Shown here: positions 1 to 12,817 of the stretch, one piece after another
Position numbering within the stretch: the first letter of the stretch is position 1
Layout: each line of letters begins with the position of its first letter
Assembly (NCBI GenBank): GCA_033296685.1
Contig: MU854332.1
Span: 124,001 to 188,000 of the forward strand
Reading direction: 5' to 3'
Length of the DNA: 64,000 bases
DNA from: Parachaetomium inaequale
Taxonomy: Eukaryota > Ascomycota > Sordariomycetes > Sordariales > Chaetomiaceae
Notes under the pieces: generated by a model
Database searches by the model: none
What the model was told of the DNA's origin: nothing
The model's input: only the letters and a program-made list of their open reading frames with translations
Translations under genes and position numbers: made by a program

Positions 1-16
1 AACTAGAATAACCTAC

Positions 17-1853
17 TATCATCGGCGAACTTAAAGTTCGGCACATCCTTATCCTTCTCCGGGCTGATCAGCTCCTTGTACGGGTCCGGCAGGGTGTTCT
101 TGATGCGCTGCGCAAAGCTGAGCCTGATCTCCTTGTCGAGCGCGCCGGCGATGAAGGCCTTGCGGGGGTGCGCATCCGACAGATACACATCGTCCACCCA
201 CTCAGTCCACTTCCAGGTGAAGCCAAAGTTGCTCAGATGGTGCGCGAACCAGTCCATGAAGCGGGACGAGAGCTCCAGGTCCAGACGGGGCGTGTTCCGG
301 TAGAGGTAGCGGATGGCACGGCCCAAGCTCGGCGCAATCGCCGCCGGGGCGAGCTTGCACGCCTCCGTAAGGACTGAGTGGTAGTAGACCAGCTTCTGCT
401 CTGGGGTTGGCAGCTGGAAGAGCTGCGAGAAAACAGCATCAACCGCGACGTCTTCGGGTTTCCATGTAGACTTGGGCGGCTCAATGTCCCGCAACTTATC
501 GAACGGGGTAGCCCTCGCCGCAAACGTCCGCGGGGAAAAGTAGCAGTCCAGGTCGATCAGATGCCGCGCCGTGATGTTGCGGTTGAAGTGGAGGACGTTG
601 ATCGTGTCCAGCAATGCATCCCGAATCAGACACGCAGCGACGTTGGCCAGAGGGGGCACCGACTCTACGTCCTGGTTTGCGTAAACCGAGAAGTAGATCT
701 CGGGAAACAGCGGTCGCGGCCCGGCGACGACGGTCTGGGGGATGGTGATGGTCGGGAGGGCGTGCTTGGCGGCATCATCGAGCTTGGTCCGCTGCTCGAC
801 CTCTTCCAGGGGGAGCTCCCACGGCCTGGGCAGGCAGGACAGCGCCCACCCGTTGTTCGCCTCGTTCTGGAGCTGGCTCTGCAGCAGGCCAATCAGGCTC
901 TGCGGCTGCGGCGGGTTCTCCTCGTCGGCCCCTGGCTGAAACGGCTCGATGAGGGTCTGCAGGGTGTGCGGTTCCGCCGCGATGATCTCCGTCTTCTCCA
1001 TCAGATCCGCCGCCTTTTGCGCCCACTGCCCGGGGGCAGCGACCATGACGTACGGCAGGGTGAGGAGGATGATCTTGACAATCTCGGTGCCAATCGTCTG
1101 CGGAATCGGTCAGCCACCACATTCCCTTCCGAGCCTTCAAGGGCCAACTTACATCCTCCGAACTAGCAGTCTGCAAGTCCACCGCCCTGGCAAACAACTC
1201 CTCCAGCACGGGAAACACGCCCTCCCCCTCCAGACACCCCTGCAGGCACCCCAAAAGCTTCAAATAAAGCTTCACCTCACGCCACTCCCCGGCCGCTATC
1301 TTGTCCTCGACGAGCGCCGCCAGCTTGGCCAGCAGCATGTCCACGACCTGCGGGCGGGCGGCGTTGGCGAGCAGCACGACGGCGGCGACGAAGGGCGTCT
1401 TGAGCGGCTGCTCGACGGCCAGCTGCAGCACCAGGTCGACAAAGTTGCCGCGCAGCAGCTCGTCGTCCCAGTTGTCGGTGAAGAGCGTCGCGATGGCCTG
1501 CACCTCCTCGTGCCACGGCCGCATTGGGTTCTCGGCGATGGCGACGAGCTGCTTGCGCACGCGCACGTGCGGCGGCGCGTCGAAGCGGCGGCGGGGGCCG
1601 CGCCGGTCGTGGTCGTCATCGTCTGGATGGGGTTGGGTGTTAGCTTGTTTTGGGAGGGAGGGTGCTTGAGGAAGGTAGGTAATTGATAGACGGGGAGGTC
1701 AGATGGGGCTGGCGGTGCGCCTGCAGAGCAAGTGTCTTCCAAGCTCCGAATGTGAACGCAGCGGATCGATTGCAACTCACCTCGATAGCGGCGCTTCTTT
1801 GGATTGTAGCTGCTGCCGCCGCCGCCGCTCCCTCTGCGGTCGTAGTCCGCCAT
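17..1853 (-). CDS. CBC1: nuclear cap-binding protein subunit 1 (CBP80), 5' part
   Basis: Large subunit of the nuclear cap-binding complex, which binds the m7G cap of new transcripts together with CBP20 and couples them to splicing, 3' processing and export. The start at 1853 opens an Arg/Gly/Ser-rich basic leader (MADYDRRGSGGGG, then KKRRYR), followed by the helical MIF4G-like domain. My model is exon 1781-1853, exon 1153-1622 and exon 17-1097, with introns 1623-1780 (GTGAGT...CAG) and 1098-1152 (GTAAGT...CAG); phases join exactly and give about 360 codons in the third exon. The reading frame reaches a TAG at 3-5, but CBP80 proteins are about 800 residues or more and only about 540 are here, so I read GTAGGT at 16-11 as a donor and the gene as continuing beyond the left edge. 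Family identity comes from MIF4G-type helices such as NPMRPWHEEVQAIATLF and the overall pattern; the C-terminal two thirds is only partly visible. Confidence 0.88.
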
Positions 1854-2211
1854 TGTGGGTTACTCTGTCGAATCCAGGAGCAATTGCGGCCGACGATTGT
1901 GGATGAAGGAAAATGCGCTGCGATGGCGATTGGTTTGGAGGTGGTTGACTGGGGTCGGTTGTTGCTCACGGGAAACAGAAAGTGTTGCTTGCGAAACAGC
2001 TTCGAGAAGTTCCAGGTTGGGAGTGCCAAGCGCGAATTGAAAGTGGGTCTTTAAAGGCGCGTGAGATCTATCGGTGCCTGAGATGCAGGGCATCTTTGCA
2101 GCTGGCAGCTGATTGGTGTTGGTAATTGTATAGTGCGTTCGATTTGCGTCAAGGAACTTGGAGTCAAGTCCAAAACCATCAATTCCAACAGAGTTTACAG
2201 TCCACCCCTTA

Positions 2212-2432
2212 TGTTCGTCGGCGCCTGATCGTAGGAGAAGGGGGTCTCGCTCAAGGTTCTAATCGTCAGAACGATACCCGTTTTATTTTATCTATCTTTT
2301 AAGAAAAGAAAGAGAGAGAGAGAGGGAGGGAGATATCTATCGTTTTACTTGTTTTTCTCCCTTCTTTCTAACTTTGAAGACTGGGACAATATCAAGAGTC
2401 CCGTGCTAACAAACAAATAAACGGGCTGAACT
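2212..2432 (-). repeat. LTR-like dispersed repeat, copy A
   Basis: About 220 bases related to copies at 54150-54380 and 16580-16685. Read on the plus strand it starts TGTTC..GGCGCCTGATC, carries the conserved block CGCTCAAGGTTCTA-TCGTCAGAAC, then an AG-rich AT-rich middle (GAGA run at 2309-2325), then AATATCAAGAGTCCCG and GCTAACAAACAA, ending in GGGCTGAAC. The approximate terminal inverted bases TGTTC/GAACW suggest a solo LTR; no convincing target-site duplication is seen. The strand is arbitrary: minus makes the GTTAGC end first. Confidence 0.65.
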
Positions 2433-3090
2433 GTATGTCTGTCAAGCCAAGAGTTCAGTAAACAGACTTTGTATCTCATACCAAAACCCATTCAATATTC
2501 CAACTCGGTATAAACCACAGCATGCCAATCCCCGAATATCTCATCAGCTACTATGCTCACAACAACAAATCTTTCCATGTCATCACTTCCAGCGCAATAT
2601 ATACAAATAGATGCTTCCAAAACGGATGGGTTGCTGAGACTACCGATGCCCATAAATGGCTGGCTTCCAGCAACATAATGATAATAGACTTGTCGATCAC
2701 CAGTGCAATGCGTCTGTCTGTCTGTATTAGACATGCTTCATCAACCCGACATTGCACTCACACACCACACCGCACCATTCCCACCAAAACCAGCCATCAA
2801 CGTCAGGTAATAATAACGCAATCAGAGTCTTTTTCTCAACCATGTCCTAGAATACCAAACACAGGCAGGCAGGCAGGCATACATGCAAGCCAGCAGCCGC
2901 AGCCGCAGCTCCAGCACACACCCATCTCCCACCCCCCAAAAACCAACACAACACAACCAGCCGCTAGGTATTCCCACAGGGTAGTGTAAGAAGGGGGATG
3001 CGCAAGGGGAGGGAGGGAGGAGGGAGGGAGGAGTCAAGAGAGCCAAACCACCCCACCCCCCGATCAAGTCTGCGACGACGATTGATAACA

Positions 3091-3144
3091 ACCACAACCA
3101 CAACCACAACCACAACCACAACCACAACCACAACCACAACCACA
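3091..3144. repeat. ACCACA hexanucleotide microsatellite
   Basis: Nine perfect head-to-tail copies of ACCACA between the CBP80 start and the GSK-3 gene, followed by an imperfect CAACAA tail. It creates a spurious Leu/Trp-repeat open frame on the minus strand. Confidence 0.9.
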
Positions 3145-4310
3145 ACAACAGCAACAACAACAATGACACAATACTAATCCCATCCCATTGCTCTCTCTGC
3201 TCTCTGCTCTCTGCTCTTCTTCTTTGCTGTGCTGTGCTGTGCTGTGCTGTGGCTTGCTAAGTACCCGTCATCCATCATCATCTACCCCCCCCCCCACCAC
3301 ACCACAAACCAAAACCAAACCAACCCTCCCAACAAAACGCTACTACCCCCGTGTCCATGTCCATGTCCATCAATTCCACACCAGGTGGGCGGTGTTCCCC
3401 ATCAGAAACCCCCCTGGTCTCTTTCTTCCCCCCTGACTGACTGAACACAACCATGAGGCTTTGATCGCTGGGTAGAGAGGAGATTCGAGGCGAGGGCGCG
3501 AAGGGGTCAACGACGACGTCAGATCACCGGGATCCCGACCACCATCACCACCACCACGACAACAACAAACAAAAAAGGCTGAAGTTATATGCCATGCCAT
3601 AATCCCGTCAATGAGCGCCTCCCAGCACAAAGACAAGGCGGGGGTCGGGGTAAACGAATCCCGGGAGGCCGCACAGAAGGAAGCAGAGAAGGGCCTCAGC
3701 CGCCATAGTTGTTTGCTGTCGTTTCTTGTCGGGCACGCCGGCCACAGGCGCCAAAGAAAAGATGAAGCCTTGTCCGGAGAGGTCGGGGGGTGGTGTTGAT
3801 GAAGTAAGCAAAAGCCGTCTCGGTCATGCAGAAAAAAAAGAGCTCTAAAAAACGAAAGAAAAAGAAGCGAAGAGAAAATAAAATAAAACCGCGGTCCAGT
3901 GGCACCTTTCCCCCCAAAAGCGGCCCCCCTTCAACCACCCGGTTTCGTGCTTGTCCCTTGTGAGGATGACTGTCCGCGGACCATAGCTGCGCGCCTCGAT
4001 CCTCATCCACCCAACACCTCCGCACGGCATCTCTCGACACAGCTCGTTGGGGACAGGTGGCTGCGGCGGGGCTCGAGTCTCATTGCCCCGTTGGTTTTTT
4101 TCATGGCCACCTCTTTGCTCGGTGTGGGTATCTCAATGGCAATTCCTTTTTTGTCATCATCATGAACGGGGCGAGGGACCGAGAGTCGCTGCCTCCGGCT
4201 GAATCTCGGGGATGATACTCTGCTGGCAAAGTACAGCATAAAACTCCCAACATAACCGACACTGTTTGGACCGTGGCTTGACGGAGCAGAGCTCGTCAAG
4301 ACCGGCCAAC

Positions 4311-5757
4311 TCAATCTAGTTTCGCCATCATCTCCTGCTTCGCCATGGGCGTGAAGTTGTCGATGTCGAGACCCCGCGCCGCGAGCACCGGAATCATGTG
4401 GGACGGCACAAGCTGGCGGTTGAGCTGAGGGGCGATCGACAGTTCTGGAAACGGGCATATGGTCAGCATACGGAATTACCCCAAAGACAAACGACCGGCA
4501 AAGGGCCTCCTTACCATGGCGCGAGAAGTCGAACAAAGCAGGAAGATCCCGGACTTGGCCAGTCCCGTGCCTCGAATCCGGAAGCCTGGTGTTGGGGTCG
4601 CGGAGCTCATCGAAGAACGGGTGCACCATAGCGTCGACGGCGGCCAGACGCTCCGTCGGGGTGTACTCAAGCAGCCGGGCGATCAAGTCGATAGCATTGG
4701 CGTCCGCCTTCCGGAACACCTTGTTGAACGGATGGGGCTTGATCTGGGGGAACTTGTGCTCCATGTAGTTCGGGTTCATGGTCCGAATCTGTTCGCGCGT
4801 CGGCGTGCCCAGGACCTTGATAATCTCCACGAGCTGGTCGATGCCAGATTCTCCGGGGAAGAGAGGTTGTCCCAACATCAGCTCGGCCATGACGCACCCG
4901 GTTGACCACACATCTGGTTGGTTCAGTCAGTTGCTGCAATAGACTAATTTGCACCCCCCCTCCACGGGCCAGCTTACCAATCTTGGTTGTGTAGTTCGTC
5001 GCCCCAAAGATCAACTCCGGGGCCCGGTAGTAGCGTGAGCAAATGTACGACACGTTGGGCTCGTTTTCCACTAGGATCTTGGCACTGCCAAAATCGCAGA
5101 GCTTCAGCACTCCGGTGGTGGGGTCGAGGAGGAGGTTCTGCGGCTTGATGTCGCGGTGGCAGATGCCTTGTGAGTGGATGTAGGCCAGGGCTCTGAAGAG
5201 CTGGTAGATGTAGAGCTTGACTTCGAGAGTTGGCATGGTCGTCTTCATCTTGTTGAAGAACCGCGACGCCCTATACACGGTCTCCGGGACGAACTCCTGC
5301 ACCAGGTTCAAATAAACCTCGTCTTTCTGTGTCATCCGATGAGCATGCGCCCCACAAAACCCTGCCGGCAGGTAACTTACGCGCTCGCCGTTTGAGTAGT
5401 AGAATGCCTTGAGCTGCACAATGTTGGGATGGCGCACGATGCGCATGATCTGCAGCTCGCGGTTCTTGAACCTCTTGTCCTGCAGGACCCGCTTGATGGC
5501 CGCATCCTCGTTGGACGGCGACAGCTTGGTCTGGAAAACTACGCCAAAGGACCCGTTGCCAACAATCTTGCACTGGGTATACTGTATCTCGCGGGTCTCG
5601 CCGGTGACGCCGTCTTGTACCTTTTCGCGGATCACTTCTGCATCGCTCATCAGTATGCTGCCCACCTGTCCGTCGCCAGGGATTTTTTTGGGGGTTTGGA
5701 TGCGCTCTCACCTCCCATCCGCAGAGTGTTGAATGCTGCTGGCCGATTTGACGCCAT
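4311..5757 (-). CDS. gsk3: glycogen synthase kinase-3 family protein kinase
   Basis: Ser/Thr kinase of the GSK-3/shaggy family (MCK1/RIM11 group in yeast). The five-exon model 5712-5757, 5381-5637, 4978-5326, 4515-4913 and 4311-4444 has all phases joining and gives 394 residues, normal for fungal GSK-3. The start MASNRPAAFNTLRMG is followed by E-V-I-R-E-K. Visible motifs: glycine loop VGNGSFGVVF (about 42-50), catalytic Lys64 in AIKRV, HRDIKPQNLL with Asp160, DFGSAK with Asp179, and SYICSRYYR with Tyr195, the activating tyrosine typical of GSK-3. The C-terminus ends LDIDNFTPMAKQEMMAKLD. The first intron (5638-5711) skips an in-frame alternative ATG at 5665; taking that ATG would replace the N-terminus, and the splice to GEVIREK fits better. 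The region upstream is gene-free for over 6 kb. Expected roles are carbon and stress signalling and development. Confidence 0.95.
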
Positions 5758-8700
5758 GGCTACTACTGGGGTGCGCAGTCCGTGCTACCGCTGGGGACAG
5801 CCAAAGGGCACTGGTGGTGGGTGTGGAGAGGGATAAAGCGCGAGAAAGTCGGGGCCGGCCGTGTTGGGCAACAAGTCGTCGAGTTTGTTGGCGGCGAGAT
5901 GGTGTCGCTGCTGGGCTCGACGTTCGGGCCCGTGTTTGATTGCGGTTTTGGGAACAGGCGCGCGGTTCGAGATCGAATTGACGAATTTCCTCAAAACTGC
6001 AGGGCTCGTTTGGGTGGTGGCGGCTCGTCGCCCGATGCCGGGGTCTTGGTCTCGGGGGCGGGAGCGATGCACTTGGCGGCGCAGAGTAAAATCCGGGCGG
6101 GGAGCTGATGCAGCTGTGCGCGGGCTGCAACAGACGTCCAAGGCGGGATTGGGTGATGAGGGAACTGCTAAAGTATGGCCTGGCGGTTAGATGAAGCTTC
6201 TCGGAACCCCGTGAGTCATGTAATGGTGTTGGTGGTGATGGGCTGAGGAAAGCGACGAGGCCAGAGGTGGAGACCGCGGGCATGCGAATGTTGGCGAGAG
6301 GGAAGGATGCGAGGGCAGCAAGAGGAGGAGGTTGAATTTCAGAGGCCGGCCAGGTTCAAGTGAGGTTTTGGAGGGGCGGGCGCGCTAGCGAAGTGAAATG
6401 ACGGCGGGGAACGACAGGGCACTGTGGTGGCGACCACCCACAAGGGCAGCCTGGCGTGTGCAGCAGCGGGCGCTGGCCAGGGTCAAGTGGGCTGGCTCCG
6501 CGACAGGATCCAATGCGAGACCTGGACGGCGCATGGACTCGACGACGGGCGAGCTCGATCGGGCTGCCGACGGGAAACAAGCAGGAAGCACCACCACTCT
6601 GCAGCGCGCCGCCATCAAAGAAATGGCCGGGCAGCGAATAAGATGGATAGCGCATGGAGCGTCGCCCCAAACTGTGTGCAACACGGAGAAAAAGGAAACC
6701 GCAAAAGAGGAAGAGAGCCACCCCACGGCAAACAGGAGGCCGGCGACGGGAGAGGGATCGATCGACGTGCGCAACGCTTCTTCTTTTGGTGCTGCCAAAA
6801 GCTGCAAAATTCCTGCCTGCCATGCCATCGCATGCTGCTGCAGCCCGCGCATCTGGTGAGGTCAGATGGCCAGGGACTTGGCGCGCTGTACGATGGCTGC
6901 AGCCAACCAGCGCCCGGCCAGATGAGGGGTTGGGGCCGGGAAGGGGCAAGGGTCGGGAGGCAGGTGAGTGTTTTGGGACAGCTCGGTGTAGGGCGAGGCA
7001 GCGACGAGAAGGGGCACAAGGTTGAAACGACAGCGGGAGACCTCAGACACTTACGCGCGCTTGTTTCTCGCGTTGCAGCGAGATTGTGTGCAGAGCCGTT
7101 GGGGTTTGGGAGGAGGAGGATTGGCGAACGGAGGGCGCTGCTCGCGTGGTGAGGGGTTCGCTCCGGCGCAGGGTTGGCCGGGTGGGCTGTGGTGACCTGA
7201 TGAATAGAAATGGGTCCCGTGTGGTTGGTCGGTGGCTGTTGGTCGCGGGATCGCCAGCCGCAGCCCAGCTTGTTGACAATTGATGAAAGGTGACAATGCC
7301 GGACTCTCGATAATAAACAAAGAGAAGCCCGGGCTGCTTCGGTCGATGATGGAATTGAGCGAGGACGGCAGATGCACGTGTGCTTTGGGCAGCTGATGGT
7401 CAGTGCCACTTGCACAGCGTCAGGTCACCGACGACGGGATGGACGCTCGTCGCGGCTGAAGGCGGGCGAGTTACCTAGGAGCTAATGTTATGGACCGAGA
7501 GGTTGAGGTTGTTTGACAGGTGACGCAAAAGGAAGACAAAGTTGAAGCCGTCAAAGGGACTGGAGGTAACCCAGCTAATGCCTGTGACGTGACCCGAAGA
7601 CGGCGGAGGGATCCGTACCTGGCGCCATGTTGGAAATAGCCTCAGCAGGCGCGCCAGCGAGCTCTGGTGGGGCCTTGCTGTCAGGCTGCCTGCTGGCTTC
7701 CGAACATCTCGAGTGGGTGGATCAACCCTGCCGTCTTTGTCGCCCCCTGTCGGAGGCCCGATGTGGGGCAGCGTGGTATTGGTCACCTGGCTCTCTCTCG
7801 CTTCCGAGACGCAAATAGCTCCAGGGTCCAAAAGTCTGGAGAGATCCTCGACTCGGGAGTCAAAGGACATTTGCAAAGGGAGCAATTGGGCCAGCATATT
7901 CACGGTTCAGAAGTCTGGAACGCTTGTGGTTGGCTTTCTGTTGACGAGACCCTTTCCCAGTCGAGCTACATTCGCCAATCAACGTGTTCCCGAGTTGCTG
8001 TGTCGGACGGAGGTCGAGGCGTGCAGTGGCAACTCCAGGCTCAGTCCGCACGTGGTCTCCAGAGACTAGCCGGGAGAGGCGAGGAATCGTACGAATATCC
8101 TCTAGCGGTTGTCTCGCGGTCGAGGCTGTCCTGAAGTCTCAAGATTCCAGTGAACCGGAATCGAGGCGGGTGCCAGAGGGACGGGACGGACGGGACAGCA
8201 CAAAGGAGCGAGGATCAGTGCCGGGGACTGGCTTATCAAAAGCGATGTGGGTTCTCGCATATATCCGCAGCTCGCATCCCTCCCTGTCCCAACCAAGCCA
8301 TGTTGGGCGTTCAACTTCGGCGAGGTCGGCAGTCGTTCGCTTCATCTTTGAGATGCAGCACTAGGGCGAGTTCTCATAGGTTTGTTCCTGGGAACTCGAT
8401 CCCGCGTTCCATGCACTCTCCCCCGGCACGATCGTGGCATGTTGAGACGGCTGTGTTCGTTGGCTGCCAACCCGGCGATGATGGGTTCCAGGGCCGACTG
8501 GTGACGATGGTGGGGCAGTTGCGGATGCATTGTCTCGCTCCGTATGTACCTCGACCGAATCGTCCATGATCAGCCATTACCCGCAGCCCTCACCACAGCG
8601 TGCTGCCACTACGCAATTCCTAGGGTGTTTTGCTGCACGAGACTCGTTGCGGCCAGTGACCCAGTGTCTTTCGTCGTTCTGACGATGGCCGGGACTGCAT

Positions 8701-11700
8701 CTGTGGGCCTCCGGTGCCATCTCTCACTCCGAAGCGTGGTGATGGGACCACATCTACCAAGTAAACGACAACTACTTCGTACAATGAGAGTTGTTCAGGG
8801 GCCAGGAGAGATTGTCTGCACCAAGTACATCCAGTTCCCGCTGGGAAAAGCGAGGGGCAACATGCGGGCCTGCCACGCACCACGCAGATGGATGTCCCGC
8901 TTCACAGCAAGCATGTCCGATTGGGGTCGGGAATAGCTCGAACCTCACATGCGTCATCGAACCCGTCCAACAAAACGCCCAATCGCCCGCTGGAACGTCC
9001 AGGCTCTTCACCCCCAGTTGTGCCCGAACACGACGGCAGCAACTGGCATCTCTGCAAGTCTGCATGCGTTGTTCGGCAACATCTGGACCTGTGCGCAGGG
9101 TGGATCTCTGAAGCGCTTTGTAGGTCCCATGACCACCTCAGATGAGCGAATCCACCGGGCTGGACCAGGAAGATCGTGGCTAGGCCGGAATCCTGTTGGT
9201 TGACGGAACATCGTGGTCATCTGGGAAGAAAAAAGCAGACTGGCATCATCGACCTTCGTCGGCGGCTACTGGATGGTGCATTGGCGAATGAGCAGCTCCA
9301 AATTGAGGCCGAGGGCGCAAGCAATTCCAGGCTGCGATTTATCGGCTCGCTCGCCGTGAGAGGTGCGCAGGAGGATGGAAGCGTCGACTGAAAGGGGCAA
9401 AAGAGATGGCCCTCACTCGACGCCGCTCAAACATCCGTGGCTGCCCATGGTCCCGAGACCGTGGCTCCGAGATAGCGCCCGCGCGGACGAGTGCCGGCCT
9501 GATCCGCGGGCCGGCACCCAGAGAGATCAACCAGCCCGGCGCGGCGGCTTGTCCAATTATAGAAACGATAGTGAGGTTTGACACTTCATCTTCGGAACAT
9601 TCCGACCTGGTGGTCGATTCCACTAAAATCGAGCCCGAAACGGCCGGCGACCAACACATGGTGCCTGGGTCAGCGGGCAGCCCGAGGAGGAATGTGGACA
9701 AAGGAGCCTCCCGAAGTACTTATCCGGCAACCGAGCATGTGATTGCCAACCTATGTGAGATGCCTACATAGATTGACTGCAACTTTCCCGCGAGCCCGGG
9801 TCGACCGGTGAGAGCGACGACCGTGGGGTGGTGAAGTTGTCCGGAGCTGTGCCGACGGTGAGCACATGGAATGCAGCAAAGCCCACCGAGATCTCGTGGT
9901 GGCGCCAAGCCGCACACTGGCCCGTGTTTCACGAATGGTGGGGTCATCTGAGCACAGATCCCATGCAACCAATCCCTCCTTCCTCGAGCTTGAACTTGAA
10001 GTCGAAAAGGAAACAGCAACTCAGCCACGGAGGGGAGGAGCCGCCAGATTGGCTCAGATCGCAGCGTCATGTTCCACTGCAGCAATTTCTGCACAGCGTT
10101 TCGCTTCCTTCTCCCAATTTTTGAGGTTACGCCTGTCACCTTGGAGGCATCCATCCTCCAGGTTCTCAGGGTCCTGGACGGAATGTGCAAATGCAATTGC
10201 ACGCAACGCAATGCTTTCTGCTCGGAAAGGCGAAACGGGACAGCCGGATGCGCGTCCTCGGGAAGAAGCAAGCCCTGAAATCTGAGCCGTTAGGCTGCAT
10301 CTTTGAGACAACAGTTTTCTCGAGAGTCAACTCGATGGCGCGCACCCACGGGCAGGGCCGAAATTCCCCGGCCCCCAAAGTACATGTACACGAGAGGACG
10401 GGACAGGCTGTCACTTGTTCCGCGATATTCCCCATCAAGCCAAATTTGCTGATTCCATAGATCACAGTTCTAGGTTGCTAGAACCTCAAACCGGAAAATG
10501 GCAACTTTATGCAACGTCAGCAACACTCTTCCTTCGTCCACTCATCACCCTTGGACTAGGCCGTTGCCCCATATCGGGCATCGTGCGTTGTGCATCGCGG
10601 ACCTGCTCGGTTGACTCGGCAGCTGGGAAGGTCAAAGCCACACATTCCCATTAACATCCCGCGTGCCTGGCAAGCCTGGCGATGAACGGGCCGGGGAACT
10701 CGGCCATCTCGATTCTTGGGTACGACCTTCGAATCAGCAACATAGACCAGCTCGCCATGATTCAAGCTTCTCCGATACACAACACCAAGCCTCAAACAGT
10801 TTCGTCGTTGAGCACGGCCCAGCCGTCAAAACCACAGGACATTGGGCATCAGCAGGAACGCCTGGGACAACCGAGACCAGCAACTCTGCGCACACGCATG
10901 CCACTCATGCATGTTTCGGCCCTTGTACCACGTCAACAAACCCAACGGCAGCACCATATCCTACAAGCAGGTGGAGGACGAGAGAGTCACGCGTCTGGAG
11001 CTGGATGGGTGTTGTCAAATACGAGCTCTCTTGAGACGCATCCTGCAGCCACCATCTTGATTACCGCTAACTTGGACGCTCGGTAGCCTTTTAGGGGTCT
11101 TCAAGATCCCCCCTTGGGCGCGCTCGCAGCTCGGCAGCAGCGATTGGCTTGTGACGGGGCAGGTTGCGTGTCGGTTTCTCACAACATCAGATTAGAGTTG
11201 AGACATTTTATTTGCCAGTCCGGCCTCGCAACATGTTTCTGGGGCTGCCGTTGCAGAGCTGAAACAGTGACGAACGGTATACTCGGAGGTCTGGCTGCTA
11301 ATCCATCACTGGAGAGAAGCGGCAGCAGCAGATTACGCGGCTGTCCTGATTTATGCTTGCAGACTTGATTGGGGCCAGGAGGCTGCGAGGCGAGCATTTT
11401 TCGCAGAAGGGTTTGGCCACTGACGTTGGGCTGGCAAACGTACACTGAGGTATGCGGTATGACAAGGCGATACATGTCAAGACAATGGGCTCAACGAATA
11501 ATATACATGCTTGTAGAGATCCGCACGACGTTCCATATCGTTTGGTGCTTTCTCACCATGGCGTAGTGTGGATAGCTTTCGGCGTGGTACACCGTATATT
11601 TAGGACAGCCAAGTCGCTACCACTCGCCACCGAAGGAACGCCGGCCAAGTCAGATCTGTGATATTGGCAAACATGTGCTACAACTATAAACACCGACGTT

Positions 11701-12132
11701 CAGGGACGTCGTGCCCATACTCAGAACCCCTTCCACAAACCCATTGAAATATCAGGAAAGGGGCAGCAAACGCAACCATAAGGATAGATGCCGTGGCATG
11801 AATAACAGGACCCTAGAGATTAGCCCTCATACCCCTGAAAATGTCTTATACATGGCAACCATTCTCAACGGCCTCTGTCACTTTGAAATCAACCCAGGCT
11901 TGGTGCAAAGATGATGATAGATACCGGCTGCCTCCATATCATACACCGTACCCAAGCGCCTCAGCATGCCGCATAATGTGCAGAGAACGCCAGACCCAAC
12001 GGACCGCTAACTTGAACCTTCCAAGCCAAGCCCTGACCACCGAGCCCCGTCATGTGGTTCAAACCTCTAGCCGCAGAAACCGCCCACCTGACCCCTAACG
12101 TCCCACCGATTCCCTCCATCAACAACCCAAAC
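5758..12132. other. 6.4 kb without a recognisable gene
   Basis: Both strands carry only short open frames (mostly under 160 codons, the longest about 266) with no family I recognise and no consistent chain of exons in phase. Composition is GC-rich and not obviously repetitive, unlike typical RIP-degraded transposon DNA, which is AT-rich. It may hold a long GSK-3 leader or promoter, non-coding RNA, or a gene too diverged to recognise. No tRNA or 5S gene was seen. Confidence 0.5.
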
Positions 12133-12817
12133 TCACAGAGAGAGGTTGTACGAATACTCGTCCTCCATGTTCTGACTGACCCAGAGGACCACCGAGCTAG
12201 AAGAAAGCCATCATCATCAGCACTCAAATTCCCAGCGTACCACAGCCGTATAAGAAGAAAAGAAGAAAAAGAAAAAGAAAACTCACCTCAACCCCACGAG
12301 CGCATTCGCAACTACATTCTCCACGCCCATCGCCATCGCGGGGAACCCGACCTCCTTCACCACAAACTTCAGCACAAACACGGTAACCCCGCCCGCCATC
12401 CCCCCGGCGAGCGCCGCAAACCCGAGGAACAGCACGACGCGCGCCTTCCACGCGACGCCCGACCCGGAATAACTAAACGAGTCGGCCGACAGCCGCGCCT
12501 TCTCGACGCTGTTGATGATGAGCATGCCCAAACTCGAAAAGATGAAGGGCAGCCAGTCGACGAACGTGACGTGCACGTAGGAGCCGTTGAGCGGGGACTT
12601 GGACCAGACGGCGGCGTCGAGGAGGGTGTAGAAGGCGAGGGAGAACTGTTCACATCAGATGAGGGCGTTAGTTATCTAGTTTAGTTGCGTGGTGGGTGGA
12701 TTGGGGGGGTGGGGGTGACCGTACCAGACCGCCGGCGGCGTACACGCCCGCGTTGCGCGCCCAGACGCTGTTGAGCCATTCTGGCCTGCGGAACTTCCAG
12801 AGGCGGTCTTCGGACAT
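12133..12817 (-). CDS. VPS68: VPS68 / TMEM50 (UPF0220) family membrane protein
   Basis: Small multispanning membrane protein of the UPF0220/TMEM50 family; yeast Vps68 acts in endosome-vacuole traffic. Three exons (12725-12817, 12287-12645, 12133-12196) join in phase to give 171 residues, normal for the family. The N-terminus MSEDRLWKFRRPEWLNS precedes a first hydrophobic segment (GVYAAGGLFSLAFYTLLD), then DWLPFIFSSLGMLIIN, then VVLFLGFAALAGGMAGGVTVF and a last segment (VENVVANALVGLSSVVLWVS), so four membrane spans. The tail QNMEDEYSYNLSL matches the conserved family end. The introns are 12646-12724 and 12197-12286. An in-frame upstream start (near 12904) would add about 29 residues not expected for the family, so I chose the MSEDR start. 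Function in this organism is inferred from the family. Confidence 0.9.

Larger units (their letters stand above)
1854..4310. other. intergenic: repeat copy A and simple-sequence DNA
   Basis: Lies between the CBP80 start and the GSK-3 stop. It holds LTR-like repeat copy A (2212-2432), an ACCACA hexanucleotide array (3091-3144), purine/pyrimidine-rich tracts and a short CTGTG array near 3226-3250. The open frames here are low-complexity (a Leu/Trp repeat, for example) and I see no gene. The right part is probably the GSK-3 3' UTR. Confidence 0.6.

Noticed and set aside
378..1166. 262-codon plus-strand open frame opposite CBP80
   Set aside because: It lies antisense to a well-supported exon, is Arg/Leu/Gly-rich and has no family resemblance; a GC-rich shadow.
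2822..3169. Minus-strand frame with a Leu/Trp-repeat protein
   Set aside because: Pure translation of the ACCACA microsatellite; not a gene.
5638..5665. Alternative GSK-3 start at the in-frame ATG at 5665
   Set aside because: Splicing exon 5712-5757 to 5637 gives the expected N-terminus MASNRPAAFNTLRMGEVIREK-like pattern; the other start would remove it.
8936..8975. TTCGA-type T-arm look-alike on the minus strand
   Set aside because: The flanking five-base stem does not pair and there is no acceptor or anticodon arm; not a tRNA.
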